This document shows positions 1 to 8,988 of a stretch of DNA of 64,000 nucleotides, piece by piece. The notes below the pieces were generated by a model. It saw only the letters and a list, made by a program, of their open reading frames with translations, ran no database searches and had not been told where the DNA came from. A program made the translations under genes and the position numbers. The stretch spans positions 62,001-126,000 of the forward strand of contig JAJFUV010000174.1 in NCBI GenBank assembly GCA_021372245.1. Reading direction: 5' to 3'. This DNA is from Terriglobales bacterium. GTDB taxonomy: Bacteria > Acidobacteriota > Terriglobia > Bryobacterales > Bryobacteraceae. Numbering within the stretch: position 1 is the stretch's first letter; each line of letters opens with the position of its first letter.

Positions 1-422
1 AATTCGGCGAGTTCGAACTCGAGGTCGAGTTCTGGACCCGCGCCCGCGGCAACAGTGGTATTTCGATTCTGGACACCAGCCGCGGCCATTTCTCATTCGG
101 CCCTCAATTTGAGCGGATGAAGACGCCGTCTCACGTCGGCTACGAGATCCAGATCAGTTTCGGATACCCCGACGAGTACACAACCGGCAGCATCTACAAC
201 TTCGTCAAGGCCAAGCCTGGTGCAGAGAGAGAAAACGACTGGAACACGATGAACATCGAGCACCGCGACGGCATGGTGCGCGTAAAGCTCAACGGGATAC
301 TGGTGGCCGAGTGGGCGCGCGACTCGGACCGCGCCACCCGCGGCCCCATCGGTTTCCAGTTGCACGACAAGTACAGCGTGGTGATGTTCCGCCACCCGCG
401 CATCCGCGAGTTCAACAAATAA
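1..422 (+). CDS. 3-keto-disaccharide hydrolase-type (DUF1080) domain protein, 5' truncated
   Basis: The reading frame is open from base 3 to the stop at 420-422, giving 139 visible residues with the N-terminus outside the window. The fragment has the beta-sandwich pattern of the DUF1080 family: a strand with FELEVEFW, the segment SGISILD, the motif WNTMNIEHRDGMVRVKLNG, and an ending GPIGFQLHDKYSVVMFRHPRIRE, in which the closing G-x-I-G-x-Q-x-H and F-R-x-x-R-I are typical. Members are usually exported and act on oxidised disaccharides or other glycans, and are very common in Acidobacteria and Planctomycetes. Domain assignment is firm; substrate cannot be told. Any signal peptide would lie upstream of the window. 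Confidence 0.8.
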   Translation, partial: FGEFELEVEFWTRARGNSGISILDTSRGHFSFGPQFERMKTPSHVGYEIQISFGYPDEYTTGSIYNFVKAKPGAERENDWNTMNIEHRDGMVRVKLNGILVAEWARDSDRATRGPIGFQLHDKYSVVMFRHPRIREFNK

Positions 423-456
423 AAGGCTTCTGTGGCTCAGGTTGTTGACTAAATGG

Positions 457-530
457 GGTGGGTGGTGGGGTTCGAACCCACGACCACTGGAACCACAATC
501 CAGCGCTCTACCAGCTGAGCTACACCCACC
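457..530 (-). tRNA. tRNA-His (anticodon GTG)
   Basis: On the minus strand the segment folds into a full cloverleaf. The acceptor is GTGGGTG/CACCCAC, preceded by the extra G(-1) diagnostic of tRNA-His and followed by the C73 discriminator. The anticodon arm is CTGGA-TTGTGGT-TCCAG with anticodon GTG, and the T arm is GTGGG-TTCGAAC-CCCAC. The length is 74 nt including G(-1); CCA is not encoded. It lies 33 bp downstream of the UbiD-family gene on the same strand, so it may be co-transcribed with it. Confidence 0.95.
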
Positions 531-563
531 ATTGGGCGGGAACGATTCTATTCTATCAGATCT

Positions 564-2012
564 TCACAAACCGGCCCGGCGCCAAAGCTCATCCACTCGC
601 GCTTTCACATCCTCCGTCATGCGGACCACGTCCGGCCAGGGGCGCGTGAAGCCCTCCTCTTTCCACTTGCGCGTGGCGTCGATGCCCATCTTCGAACCGT
701 AATCCGGCAGGCGGCTGGCGTGGTCCAGCGAATCGACGGGACCCATCACAAACTCGATGTCGCGCTGGGGGTCGATATTATTCAGTGCGCGCCAGGCCAC
801 CTCGCTCGCGTTCTTCACGTCCACATCTTCGTCCACCACCACGATCACCTTGCTGAACATCGCCTGGCCCATGCCCCAGATGGCGTGCATCAACTTGCGC
901 GCGTGTCCCGGATAGGACTTGCGCATCGAAACCAGCATCAGGTTGTGAATCACGCCTTCAGCGGGCATCGCGACGTCGCGGATCTCCGGCAACTGCAGGC
1001 GCATGAGCGGCAGGAAGATCCGCCCGATGGCATCGCCCATGTAGAAATCCTCCATGGGCGGCACCCCGACGATGGTTGCCGGGTACACCGGCTTGGCGCG
1101 ATGCGTAACGCAGGTCATATGGAAGACCGGGTACTGGTCCTCGAGCGAATAATAGCCGGTGTGATCGCCGAACGGCCCTTCGGTGCGCAACTCACCCAGT
1201 TCGACATAGCCTTCCAGCACGATCTCGGCCTGCGCGGGCACTTCCAGATCGCAGGTTTCGCACTTGACCATCTCGACGGGTTGGTTGCGGAGGAAGCCCG
1301 CGATCATCATCTCGTCCAGATCCGGAGGCAGCGGCAGGATCGCCGAAAAGATGGTGGCCGGATCGCCGCCCAGCGCCACAGCCACGTCCATGCGCTTAGC
1401 GCGGCCTTCCTTCAGAAGCCGGCGGTAGTGTTCGGCGCCCTGCTTGTGCGTCTGCCAGTGCATGCCCGTGGTGCGCTCGTCGAACACCTGCATACGGTAC
1501 ATGCCGCAGTTGCGCTTGCCGGTCTCGGGGTTCTTCGAGAACACCAGCGGCAGCGTGATGAAGCGTCCGCCGTCTTGCGGCCAGCAGTGCAGGATCGGAA
1601 GCTCCAGCAGCGAAAATCCGTCCCGCTGGATGACCTCCTTCACCGGCCCACCCGATACCATCTTCGGGAAGAACGCGCCCATTTCAGCCAGCTTGGGGAG
1701 CATCTTGAGCTTGCCGATCAGGCCCTGCGGCATGCGCATTTCCAGGTACTCGGAGATCCGCTGCGCCACCTCGTCCACGGAGCCGACCTCCAGCGCCAGT
1801 TCCATCCGCCGCGCGCTGGCGAACAGGTTCATGGCCACTGGCACGCTGCTGCCCTTGGGCTTCTCGAACAGCAGCGCGGGCCCGCCGCCCTTCACCGAGC
1901 GGTCCGCAAACTCGGTCATCTCCAACACCGGATCCACTTCGAAGGGAATGCGTTTGAGTTCGTGGGCGGCTTCCAGTTTGCGCAGGAACTCGCCGAGATC
2001 GTGGTAGGCCAT
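564..2012 (-). CDS. ubiD: UbiD-family (prenylated-FMN) decarboxylase
   Basis: This 482-residue protein has the length and segments of UbiD decarboxylases: PALLFEKPKGSSVPVAMNLFAS near residues 45-66, LPILHCWPQDGGRFITLPLV near 138-157, NCGMYRMQVFDERTTGMHWQ near 168-187, VALGGDPATIFSA, and GPFGDHTGYYS near 280. These form the prenyl-FMN, metal and substrate site of the family. UbiD-type enzymes non-oxidatively decarboxylate aromatic or unsaturated acids. In ubiquinone or menaquinone pathways they act on 4-hydroxy-3-polyprenylbenzoate or a futalosine-pathway intermediate. Quinone biosynthesis is likely, but no pathway neighbours are present. It is divergent from fabG with a 60-bp shared upstream region. 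Confidence 0.85.
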   Translation of the reverse strand: MAYHDLGEFLRKLEAAHELKRIPFEVDPVLEMTEFADRSVKGGGPALLFEKPKGSSVPVAMNLFASARRMELALEVGSVDEVAQRISEYLEMRMPQGLIGKLKMLPKLAEMGAFFPKMVSGGPVKEVIQRDGFSLLELPILHCWPQDGGRFITLPLVFSKNPETGKRNCGMYRMQVFDERTTGMHWQTHKQGAEHYRRLLKEGRAKRMDVAVALGGDPATIFSAILPLPPDLDEMMIAGFLRNQPVEMVKCETCDLEVPAQAEIVLEGYVELGELRTEGPFGDHTGYYSLEDQYPVFHMTCVTHRAKPVYPATIVGVPPMEDFYMGDAIGRIFLPLMRLQLPEIRDVAMPAEGVIHNLMLVSMRKSYPGHARKLMHAIWGMGQAMFSKVIVVVDEDVDVKNASEVAWRALNNIDPQRDIEFVMGPVDSLDHASRLPDYGSKMGIDATRKWKEEGFTRPWPDVVRMTEDVKARVDELWRRAGL

Positions 2013-2072
2013 CTGTCGGGTCGCCTCACTATCTACTATGATGGAATTTCACTCAACTTTCGAGAAACAAGT

Positions 2073-2804
2073 ATGGCTAATCGTGTCGCATTTGTGACAG
2101 GCTCGAGCCGCGGGATCGGCCGCGCCATCGCCCTTTCGCTCGCCGAGGCGGGCCATTCCATCGTGGTCGCTTCCCCTGAAGTGGAACTGAACGAGGAAGT
2201 GGCCGCCGAAATCCGCAAGACGCAGCCCGCCCTCACGGTGGACTTAAACCTGACAAGCCCCGAGTCCGTCGCCGCGGGCTTCCAGGCGGCCATGAAGGAA
2301 TTCGGCCGCATCGATGTCCTGGTGAACAACGCCGGCATCACCAAGGATGGCCTGGCGATCCGCATGAAGAAGGAAGCCTGGGACCTGGTGCTGCAAATCA
2401 ACCTCACCGGCGCGTTCCTGGCCTCGCAGCAGGCCATGCCCATCATGATGAAGCAGCGCTGGGGACGCATCGTCAATATCGCCTCGGTGGTCGGGCAGGC
2501 GGGTAATGCGGGCCAGGCCAACTATGTCGCCTCCAAAGCCGGCATCATCGGGCTCACCAAGGCCCTGGCTCAGGAACTGGGCAGCCGCAACATCACGGTC
2601 AACGCCGTGGCACCGGGCTTCATCGAAACCGACATGACGAAGAACCTGCCGGCCGAAGTCCGCGAGAAGATGCTCGCCACCGTGCCGTTGAAGCGCCCGG
2701 GGACGCCCGAAGACATAGCCAAAGCCGTCCGCTTCCTGGCCAGCGACGAAGCCGCCTACATCACCGGCGTAGTGCTGCAGGTGAACGGCGGCATGTACAT
2801 GTAA
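2073..2804 (+). CDS. fabG: 3-oxoacyl-ACP reductase FabG-like short-chain dehydrogenase
   Basis: This 243-residue classical SDR reduces 3-oxoacyl-ACP in fatty acid elongation if it is a true FabG. Visible motifs are the cofactor loop TGSSRGIG at residues 9-16, NNAG near 85, the active-site strand IVNIASVVGQAGNAGQANY with Ser and the YxxxK pair (YVASKAG), and PGFIETDMT. The C-terminus ITGVVLQVNGGMYM is typical of FabG. The start at 2073 is chosen because it begins MANRVAFVTGSSRGIG; the same frame is open far upstream, but that part is antisense to ubiD and encodes no SDR sequence. No fatty-acid synthesis neighbours are present, so another SDR substrate is possible. Confidence 0.85.
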   Translation: MANRVAFVTGSSRGIGRAIALSLAEAGHSIVVASPEVELNEEVAAEIRKTQPALTVDLNLTSPESVAAGFQAAMKEFGRIDVLVNNAGITKDGLAIRMKKEAWDLVLQINLTGAFLASQQAMPIMMKQRWGRIVNIASVVGQAGNAGQANYVASKAGIIGLTKALAQELGSRNITVNAVAPGFIETDMTKNLPAEVREKMLATVPLKRPGTPEDIAKAVRFLASDEAAYITGVVLQVNGGMYM

Positions 2805-2880
2805 CCGGCGCATACCGGCGTCCGGAGCGCGGCGAGCAGACTGCCCGTTCCAATTTCACCATCAGTGTAGGATCGTGTGT

Positions 2881-3435
2881 ATGGTCTTGGTATTGGCATC
2901 GCGGTCGCCGCGACGGCAGGAGATCCTTAGGCGCGCGGGAATCGCGTTCACCGTCCGTCCGGCGGACGTGGACGAGACCCCGATCGGGCGCGAAGATCCA
3001 ATGGAACACGTGCGCCGGCTGGCATTTGACAAGGCCATGGCCGTGGAATGCGCCGAGGGTGAAACCGTGCTGGGCGCCGACACGGTCGTGGTCGCGGGAG
3101 GCGAAATCCTCGGCAAGCCATCAGGCGCCGCCGACGCCGCCCGCATGCTGCGCATTCTCAGCGACCGCGACCACGAAGTCCTTACTGGCATCTGCCTGCG
3201 CACCAGCCGCCGCCAGGTCGTCGACGTCGAGGCCACGCGCGTCTGGTTCCGGCCGCTCAGCGACTTCGACATCGACGCTTACATCGCCAGCGGCGAGCCC
3301 ATGGACAAGGCCGGCGCCTACGCCATTCAAGGACTGGCATCGAAGTTCATTCCGCGCATCGAAGGCTGCTTTTTCAATGTCGTAGGACTACCGGTGGCCA
3401 TGGTAGCCGCTCACCTGGAGGATCTATCGAAATGA
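2881..3435 (+). CDS. maf: Maf/YhdE family nucleoside triphosphate pyrophosphatase
   Basis: This 184-residue protein starts MVLVLASRSPRRQEIL, the family's N-terminal nucleotide-binding SxSPRR signature. It continues with DVDET, GADTVV (metal-binding Asp), GKP and DKAGAYAIQG, all diagnostic of Maf. The family hydrolyses dTTP, UTP or modified nucleotides to monophosphates in the cytoplasm, as house-cleaning and possibly septum control. The ATG at 2881 is preferred over a GTG at 2875. Its stop overlaps the start of the GH127 gene (ATGA at 3432-3435), so the two genes are translationally coupled although functionally unrelated. Confidence 0.92.
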   Translation: MVLVLASRSPRRQEILRRAGIAFTVRPADVDETPIGREDPMEHVRRLAFDKAMAVECAEGETVLGADTVVVAGGEILGKPSGAADAARMLRILSDRDHEVLTGICLRTSRRQVVDVEATRVWFRPLSDFDIDAYIASGEPMDKAGAYAIQGLASKFIPRIEGCFFNVVGLPVAMVAAHLEDLSK

Positions 3436-5390
3436 GGCTCGCCCTAACCGCACTTCTGTTCACCGCTGCCCTCTCAGCCGCTCCGGACGACTGGCGCGAG
3501 CAGGGCGTCCTGAACCTGGCGAATTCGCCCCGGGCCAGGCTCCATTCGGTCCCGGTGCGAGCGGTCAAGATGGGGGACGGCTTCTGGAGCGCGCGCATGC
3601 GCACCAACGTGGAGCGCAGCATCCCCACGATGCTGGCGCTGCTCGAGGAGCACGGCGCAGTAGACAATTTCCGGCGCGTGAGCGGCCGCAAGCAGGTCGC
3701 GCGCAAGGGGCCGCTGTACACCGACTCGGATCTCTACAAGTGGATTGAGGCCGCCGCTTTCGTACTCCAGGGCGAGGATCGGCCCGAATTGCGCGCGCAT
3801 TGCGACCGCCTCATCGGCGAAATACTGGCCGCGCAGGAACCGTCCGGCTACCTCAACACGTGGTACGTGGGCGACCGTGAGAAACTGCGCTTCACCGAAA
3901 TGCAGCGGGGACACGAGCTATACTGCCTGGGCCATCTGCTGCAAGCCGGCATCGCCTACTGGCGTGCCACCGGAGACCGGCGCCTTCTCGACGGCGGCAC
4001 CCGGTTCGCCGACTACCTGGTCCGGGACTTCGGGCCCGGCAAGCGGCCGCTGCTCACGGGGCATCCCGAGTTGGAGCTTGCCCTGGCAGAGTTGTACCGG
4101 ACCACCGGCGAGCGGCGGTATCTCGACCTGGCAGCGTATTTGTTGAGCGGCGTTGAGCGCGAGCGGCTGAAGCTGAGCGGCCGGGATATCGTGTACCTGT
4201 TCAGCGGTTCGCCGTTCACCTCGCGCACGATCTTCGAAGGCCATGCCGTGCGCGCACTGTACGCGGCGAGTGGCGCGGCGGACTACTATCTCGAAACTGG
4301 CGACGCGGCGTATTGGCGCACGCTCGAAACGCTGTGGCAGGATCTCGTCACCGGCAAGATGTACCTGACCGGCGGCGTGGGCAGCCGCGCGCAGGGCGAG
4401 GCCTTCGGCCGCCCCTACGAACTGCCCAACCGCGACGCTTACACGGAAAGCTGCGCGGCCATCGCCAACCTGATGTTCAACTGGCGGATGCTCGCCGCGA
4501 CCGGACAAGCCCGCTTCACCGGCGTCATAGAGCGTGCGCTCTACAACGGCATCAACTCGGGCATGTCGCTGGATGGCCGGCTTTACTGCTATCGCAATCC
4601 GCTCGAAAGCGAGGGCGAGAGAATACGCAACCCGTGGTACGAAACCACCTGCTGTCCGCCGAACCTGGAGCGCACCTTCGCCTCGCTGCCCGGCTACCTC
4701 TATTCGACCTCCGCCGAGGGCGTGTGGGTGCACCTCTATCACAACTCGACGCTTGACTGGCATCTGGAAGACGGCACGCCGATCGTGCTGCGGCAGACCA
4801 CTGGATACCCATGGAGCGGCGAAGTGTCAATCAAGGTGAATCCCGCGCGCGAAACGGAATTCACTGTTTTCTTGCGCATCCCGGCTTGGGCCGAGCGCCC
4901 CGGCGTGAGGGTGAATGGAGCCGAAGCATCTGGCAACCCAAAACCGGGCGAGTATCTGGCTTTGCGCCGAAGCTGGCGCCGTGACGACGTGATCACGCTG
5001 TCGCTGGACATGCCGGCACGGGTCACCGTGGCGCATCCCATGGTGAGCGAAAACTTCAGCCGGGTGGCCATTGAGCGCGGCCCGCTTGTCTATTGCCTGG
5101 AGCAGCACGAATTGCCGCCCGGCGTTAGCGTGTTCGACGTGTCCATCGACACCGGCGCGGAAGGACTGCGTCCCGAATATGCACCCGAATTGCTGGGCGG
5201 CGTGTGGACGATTCAGACGCGAGCCGTCACCGGAACGCGGCCGCTCTCCGGGCAACCGCTGTACCAGACACAGGCGCAGGTCCCCACGCGGACGCGAGAG
5301 TTGCGGTTGCGGCTGATTCCCTATTACGCCTGGGCCAACCGCGGGCAGGCGCCGATGCGGGTGTGGCTGCCGCGTACTTCCCGCCCCTGA
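3432..5390 (+). CDS. Exported GH127-type beta-L-arabinofuranosidase (DUF1680 family)
   Basis: This 652-residue protein has an N-terminal signal peptide (MRLALTALLFTAALSAAP). An (alpha/alpha)6 barrel carries YTDSDLYKWIEAAAFVLQ, and C-terminal beta-sandwiches carry PARVTVAHPMVSENFSRVAIERGPLVYCLE. The zinc-cysteine site of GH127 is complete: E339 and C341 in YTESC, then C407-C408 in ETTCCPPNLER, and E323 sits at the spacing expected of the acid/base. The family cleaves beta-1,2-linked L-arabinofuranosyl residues from plant glycoproteins or arabinans by an unusual cysteine nucleophile. Residue equivalence to the characterised Bifidobacterium enzyme is from memory. It is coupled to maf by a 4-bp overlap. 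Confidence 0.9.
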   Translation: MRLALTALLFTAALSAAPDDWREQGVLNLANSPRARLHSVPVRAVKMGDGFWSARMRTNVERSIPTMLALLEEHGAVDNFRRVSGRKQVARKGPLYTDSDLYKWIEAAAFVLQGEDRPELRAHCDRLIGEILAAQEPSGYLNTWYVGDREKLRFTEMQRGHELYCLGHLLQAGIAYWRATGDRRLLDGGTRFADYLVRDFGPGKRPLLTGHPELELALAELYRTTGERRYLDLAAYLLSGVERERLKLSGRDIVYLFSGSPFTSRTIFEGHAVRALYAASGAADYYLETGDAAYWRTLETLWQDLVTGKMYLTGGVGSRAQGEAFGRPYELPNRDAYTESCAAIANLMFNWRMLAATGQARFTGVIERALYNGINSGMSLDGRLYCYRNPLESEGERIRNPWYETTCCPPNLERTFASLPGYLYSTSAEGVWVHLYHNSTLDWHLEDGTPIVLRQTTGYPWSGEVSIKVNPARETEFTVFLRIPAWAERPGVRVNGAEASGNPKPGEYLALRRSWRRDDVITLSLDMPARVTVAHPMVSENFSRVAIERGPLVYCLEQHELPPGVSVFDVSIDTGAEGLRPEYAPELLGGVWTIQTRAVTGTRPLSGQPLYQTQAQVPTRTRELRLRLIPYYAWANRGQAPMRVWLPRTSRP

Positions 5391-5577
5391 CACACCCTAA
5401 TGCAGTGCCCCTGTCCGGCCGATTTACTCCTTGCGCTTCAAGAGCTTCGGAGCGAGAGCGAAAATCCTGCTTGCGGGGCGGTTGCGCGGACCTTGAGGTA
5501 CAATGTTATGTGCCTTTTTAGGGGTTTGAGGCAGTGAGGCGGCGGAAGTTTGTATTGAGATGAGGAAACACTGCACC

Positions 5578-6201
5578 ATGACAATGAAAACATCCGGAAT
5601 GTTTCTCATATTGTTGCTCTGTGCGCTCTCGGGATTGGCGCAAGATCAGAAGAAGCCGGAAACGGCTCAGCCAGCCGCACCGCTGGCCGACCCTGAAGTC
5701 AGGAAGAGCGCCGGCGCTCCGGTAGACCCCAAGTCTTACGTCATCGGACCAGAGGATGTTCTGGCCGTGAGAGTTTGGAAAGAGCCGGAAGCATCGGGTA
5801 TAGTTACGGTCCGGCCGGACGGGAAGGTCACTCTGGCGCTGGGTGGCGATGTACAGGCCAGCGGACTGACGCCGGAGCAACTGAGCCGGAAAATCACGGA
5901 GGCTCTATCCAACTACATCAACCGGCCGCAAGTCACAGTGATGGTGCAGGCGGTCTTCAGCAAGAAGTATTACATCAGCGGCGAAGTAAACCGGCCCGGC
6001 GCGTTTCCGCTGGTGGTGCCGACCACCATTGTCGAAGCCCTCACGCAAGCCGGCGGTTTCCGGGAGTTCGCAAATCAGAAGAAGATCGTCATCATGCGCG
6101 GCCCCAAACGTCTCAACTTCAATTACAAGGACTACATCAAGGGTAAAGCGTTGGATCAGAACCTTCAGCTCGAAAATGGGGACCATATCGTGGTGCAGTA
6201 G
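5578..6201 (+). CDS. Polysaccharide export protein (Wza-like, Poly_export plus SLBB)
   Basis: This 207-residue exported protein has signal peptide MFLILLLCALSGLAQ. The Poly_export domain begins at VIGPEDVLAVRVWKEPE and includes VRPDGKVTLALGGDVQASGLT. A single SLBB region follows, YYISGEVNRPGAFPLVVPTT, with EALTQAGGFREFANQKKI. Such proteins form the outer-membrane end of capsule or exopolysaccharide export channels. The chosen start gives a compact signal peptide after an AGGAAA-like site; an in-frame ATG at 5560 is possible. A TACAAT hexamer at 5499-5504 could be its -10. It is the first gene of a three-gene export set. It is shorter than E. coli Wza, lacks the C-terminal helix, and resembles the short XrtA-type family. 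Confidence 0.88.
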   Translation: MTMKTSGMFLILLLCALSGLAQDQKKPETAQPAAPLADPEVRKSAGAPVDPKSYVIGPEDVLAVRVWKEPEASGIVTVRPDGKVTLALGGDVQASGLTPEQLSRKITEALSNYINRPQVTVMVQAVFSKKYYISGEVNRPGAFPLVVPTTIVEALTQAGGFREFANQKKIVIMRGPKRLNFNYKDYIKGKALDQNLQLENGDHIVVQ

Positions 6202-6234
6202 GAATCCCGCACACGCCCAGGAAAGTTGCTAGAG

Positions 6235-7890
6235 ATGCAGACTCCGCAAGAATTCACGACGGCTTCCAGGCGCCCGTTGGACGTCGAGGATTACCTCGAC
6301 ATGGCCCGCCGCCACAAGGCCTGGATCTTGGGCCCTGCGTTCCTGGGTCTGGTTGTCGCCGTGGTTGTGGCGATGCTGTGGCCGGACACTTACGTCGCCA
6401 GGGCCGTCCTGCGTATCACGCCGCCCATGGTTTCCGAACGCTTGGTCCCAAGCAACCTGAGCACGGAAATGTCGCAGCGCATCTACGCCATGTCGCAGAA
6501 GGTGCTCAGCCGCACCGTGCTGATTAGCGTCATCGAGAAGAACAACCTTTTCGCCAACAGGCGCAAGAGCGTCCCGATGGAGGATCTGGTCGAGGAGATG
6601 CAGCAGAAGCGCATCAAAATAGACCCCATCGGCCCGGCGGAGCAGTCCAGCGGCCACATGAGCTCGGCCTTTCAAATCGCGTTTTCGTACTCGGACCGCT
6701 ATGTGGCAAAGAAGGTAGCCGAGGACCTTGTGTCGCGTTTCACGAGTGAGAACCTGGAGGACCGCCGCAGCCAGGCGATCCAAACCACGGACTTCCTCAC
6801 GTCTCAGTTAGACGCTGCCCGAAAGGATCTGGAAGTGATCGACGGAAGGCTGACCACCTTCCGCCTGAAGAACGCCGGGCGCCTGCCGGACCAGGTGAAT
6901 TCCAACTTGCAGCAGTTGAACGCGCTGCTTACGCAACAGACCACGGTGAACAGCAACATAAACCGGGCCACCCAGGAAAAACTCCTTCTGGAGACCCGGC
7001 TCAAGACCTTGCAGGATCAGATCAACTCGCTCAAAGCCCCGCCGGAGGAGACCGTGGCCGCCGCGCGCAATGAGCGCCTGGTGGCGGTCGAGCGCGAAAT
7101 CCAGAACAGCGAAACGACCCTGGCGGCGCTGCGAGAGCATTACAGGGACATCCATCCGGATATACAGAAGCTCCAGACTCACCTGAGTTTCCTGCGGAAA
7201 CAGCGGGATAATATTCTGCGTACGGAAGGCGACCGGGCTCCCGCAACCGCTGCAAGGCACAAGGCTCCCACATCGAACAGGGAGATCAAGGAATACGAAG
7301 CGGCTGCCGCGCAGACCAAGGCCATGATCACGACCAAGGATCTGGAACTCGCCGAACTGGTCAAGGATCAGAAGCGGATATCCACTTCGATCGAAACGTA
7401 CCAGAAACGCATCGATTCGAGTCCTCTGGGCGAAAAGGAATACACGGAGGTGATGCGCGACCGCGAGTTGGCCAGCAGCAAGTTCGAAGAGCTGAGCAGA
7501 AAGCAATCCTCGTCGAAGCTTGCCACCGACCAGGAGAATCGCCAACTGGGCGAGCAGTTGGAAGTGCTGGATCCGCCGGCCTTACCGATGACGCCGACCG
7601 AGCCCAAACGATTGGTCATCATCGGGATGGGACTGGCATTGGGGTTCCTGTTGGGCTTCTGTCTGGCAGGTGTGCGGGAAGTGAAAGACACCACGCTGAA
7701 AAACCTCAAGGACGTGCGGGCCTATACGAAGATGATCGTACTGGGGAGCGTACCGCTGCTCGAGGACGATTTCGTGGTGCGCCGCCGGCGCCGGATGGCG
7801 TGGCTGGCTTGGGCGACCGCTGTGCTGATCGGCGTGCTGGTGATGACCGGCTCGGTGTTTTACTACTACACTTACGTCAACAAGGTTTAG
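6235..7890 (+). CDS. Exopolysaccharide chain-length/transport protein (Wzz/GumC-like)
   Basis: This 551-residue inner-membrane protein has an N-terminal Wzz domain (DYLDMARRHKAWILGPAFLG, first membrane segment near residues 30-52). A long periplasmic coiled coil rich in Gln, Glu, Lys and Asn covers about residues 170-410. A Pro-rich return segment (LDPPALPMTPTEPKR) leads into the second membrane helix. A third helix near the C-terminus (AWLAWATAVLIGVLVMTGSVFYYY) is a feature of the GumC/XrtA-linked type. It works with the export protein and the autokinase to set polymer length and couple synthesis to export. The ATG at 6235 is chosen because AGGAAAG lies about 9 bases upstream; a TTG at 6226 is also in frame. 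Confidence 0.88.
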   Translation: MQTPQEFTTASRRPLDVEDYLDMARRHKAWILGPAFLGLVVAVVVAMLWPDTYVARAVLRITPPMVSERLVPSNLSTEMSQRIYAMSQKVLSRTVLISVIEKNNLFANRRKSVPMEDLVEEMQQKRIKIDPIGPAEQSSGHMSSAFQIAFSYSDRYVAKKVAEDLVSRFTSENLEDRRSQAIQTTDFLTSQLDAARKDLEVIDGRLTTFRLKNAGRLPDQVNSNLQQLNALLTQQTTVNSNINRATQEKLLLETRLKTLQDQINSLKAPPEETVAAARNERLVAVEREIQNSETTLAALREHYRDIHPDIQKLQTHLSFLRKQRDNILRTEGDRAPATAARHKAPTSNREIKEYEAAAAQTKAMITTKDLELAELVKDQKRISTSIETYQKRIDSSPLGEKEYTEVMRDRELASSKFEELSRKQSSSKLATDQENRQLGEQLEVLDPPALPMTPTEPKRLVIIGMGLALGFLLGFCLAGVREVKDTTLKNLKDVRAYTKMIVLGSVPLLEDDFVVRRRRRMAWLAWATAVLIGVLVMTGSVFYYYTYVNKV

Positions 7891-7911
7891 AGGGGAAACA
7901 GGAAAAACGCC

Positions 7912-8862
7912 ATGAGCCGGGTTCACGATGCACTCAGACGCGCGGAGCAGACGGGGTACCTACGCACCAAGGGCGAGCCGGCCACCGACACCCCGGCGCC
8001 TCCGTATACCGATAGTCCGCTGCTGGCGAACTTGCTGGAACAGATCGCCGAGGTGCCATTCAACCCATCGCCGGATGCGCACCTGCTCGATGCCACGAAA
8101 CCGCACGATGCGCCCAGCGAGGAGTTCCGCGCCTTTCGGACCCGCATCAACCATATGCAGGGCCTCCACCAGCTACATTCCCTGGTGGTGACCAGCCCCT
8201 CGCCCGCCGAGGGCAAGTCCTTCACCGCCGTGAACCTCGCGCTGGCGGAAGCGCACCTGGCAGGTAACCCCACGCTGCTGGCGGATTTCGATTTCCGGCG
8301 CCCGGTAGTGCACCGCATGTTTCAGATCGACCGCGGACCCGGCGCTTCGGATTACCTCGAGGGCAAGGCGCCGCTGTGCAAAGTGATCAAGAAGATCGCC
8401 GGCTCGAACCTCTACGTCATGCCGGCGGGCGAGGCGGTCATCAACCCGCTCGAGCTCTTGAACCTCCGCGAGGCGAAACAGCTTCTCGACGAGCTTCCGC
8501 GCCTGTTTAACTGGGTGATCATGGACAGCCCGCCGCTGCTGTTCGCCGCCGACGCCAACTTACTGTCCACAATCACCGACGGTTCAGTTCTGGTGGTGCG
8601 CGTAGGCATCACGACGATCGATTCGGTCACGCGCGCCGTGCAGTCGCTGTGCGAGAACAACCTCATCGGCATCCTGGTGAACGGCGCCGAGCGCAGGGAG
8701 CTTTACAGCAAGTACACCTACTACCACAACTACTATTACGAGGCTCGCCCCGCAGCCGGAACGCACACCGAGGCGGCGGCAGACCAGGCCGCTGAGGGTG
8801 ACAAACAAGCGAGCGCCCCGCCTGCCACCGGAGACAAGCCCCCGGAAGCGCAGCAATCATAG
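7912..8862 (+). CDS. BY-type tyrosine autokinase of exopolysaccharide synthesis (CpsD/XrtA-associated type)
   Basis: This 316-residue cytoplasmic kinase opens with MSRVHDALRRAEQTG, the start typical of XrtA-associated tyrosine autokinases. The P-loop reads VVTSPSPAEGKS (family usually PGEGKS, so the Gly before Glu is Ala here). Walker A' is LLADFDFRRP and Walker B is WVIMDSPPLL. A tyrosine cluster at the end of the kinase domain (YSKYTYYHNYYYE) is the expected autophosphorylation site. About 40 disordered, Ala/Pro-rich residues follow. Phosphorylation cycles of this protein control the partner chain-length protein encoded 21 bases upstream. No glycosyltransferase follows directly. Confidence 0.88.
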   Translation: MSRVHDALRRAEQTGYLRTKGEPATDTPAPPYTDSPLLANLLEQIAEVPFNPSPDAHLLDATKPHDAPSEEFRAFRTRINHMQGLHQLHSLVVTSPSPAEGKSFTAVNLALAEAHLAGNPTLLADFDFRRPVVHRMFQIDRGPGASDYLEGKAPLCKVIKKIAGSNLYVMPAGEAVINPLELLNLREAKQLLDELPRLFNWVIMDSPPLLFAADANLLSTITDGSVLVVRVGITTIDSVTRAVQSLCENNLIGILVNGAERRELYSKYTYYHNYYYEARPAAGTHTEAAADQAAEGDKQASAPPATGDKPPEAQQS

Positions 8863-8988
8863 CGGCTGATATTCGCGCGCGGACATTTTCCTCGTGCGCT
8901 GCCTGACCGGAATTCCGGCGTTTCCCTCGCAGCCAAGTTGATCCAGGAGCAGCAGCAGGGATACGATACAGGTTTCACGTTTCATCCC

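Noticed and set aside
720..2072. Long plus-strand open frame joined in frame to fabG
   Set aside because: It lies wholly antisense to the UbiD-family gene, has His/Arg/Gln-rich composition typical of antisense frames in GC-rich DNA, and encodes nothing like a fusion partner.
3918..4763. 281-codon minus-strand frame
   Set aside because: Antisense to the GH127 gene; shadow of its codon bias.
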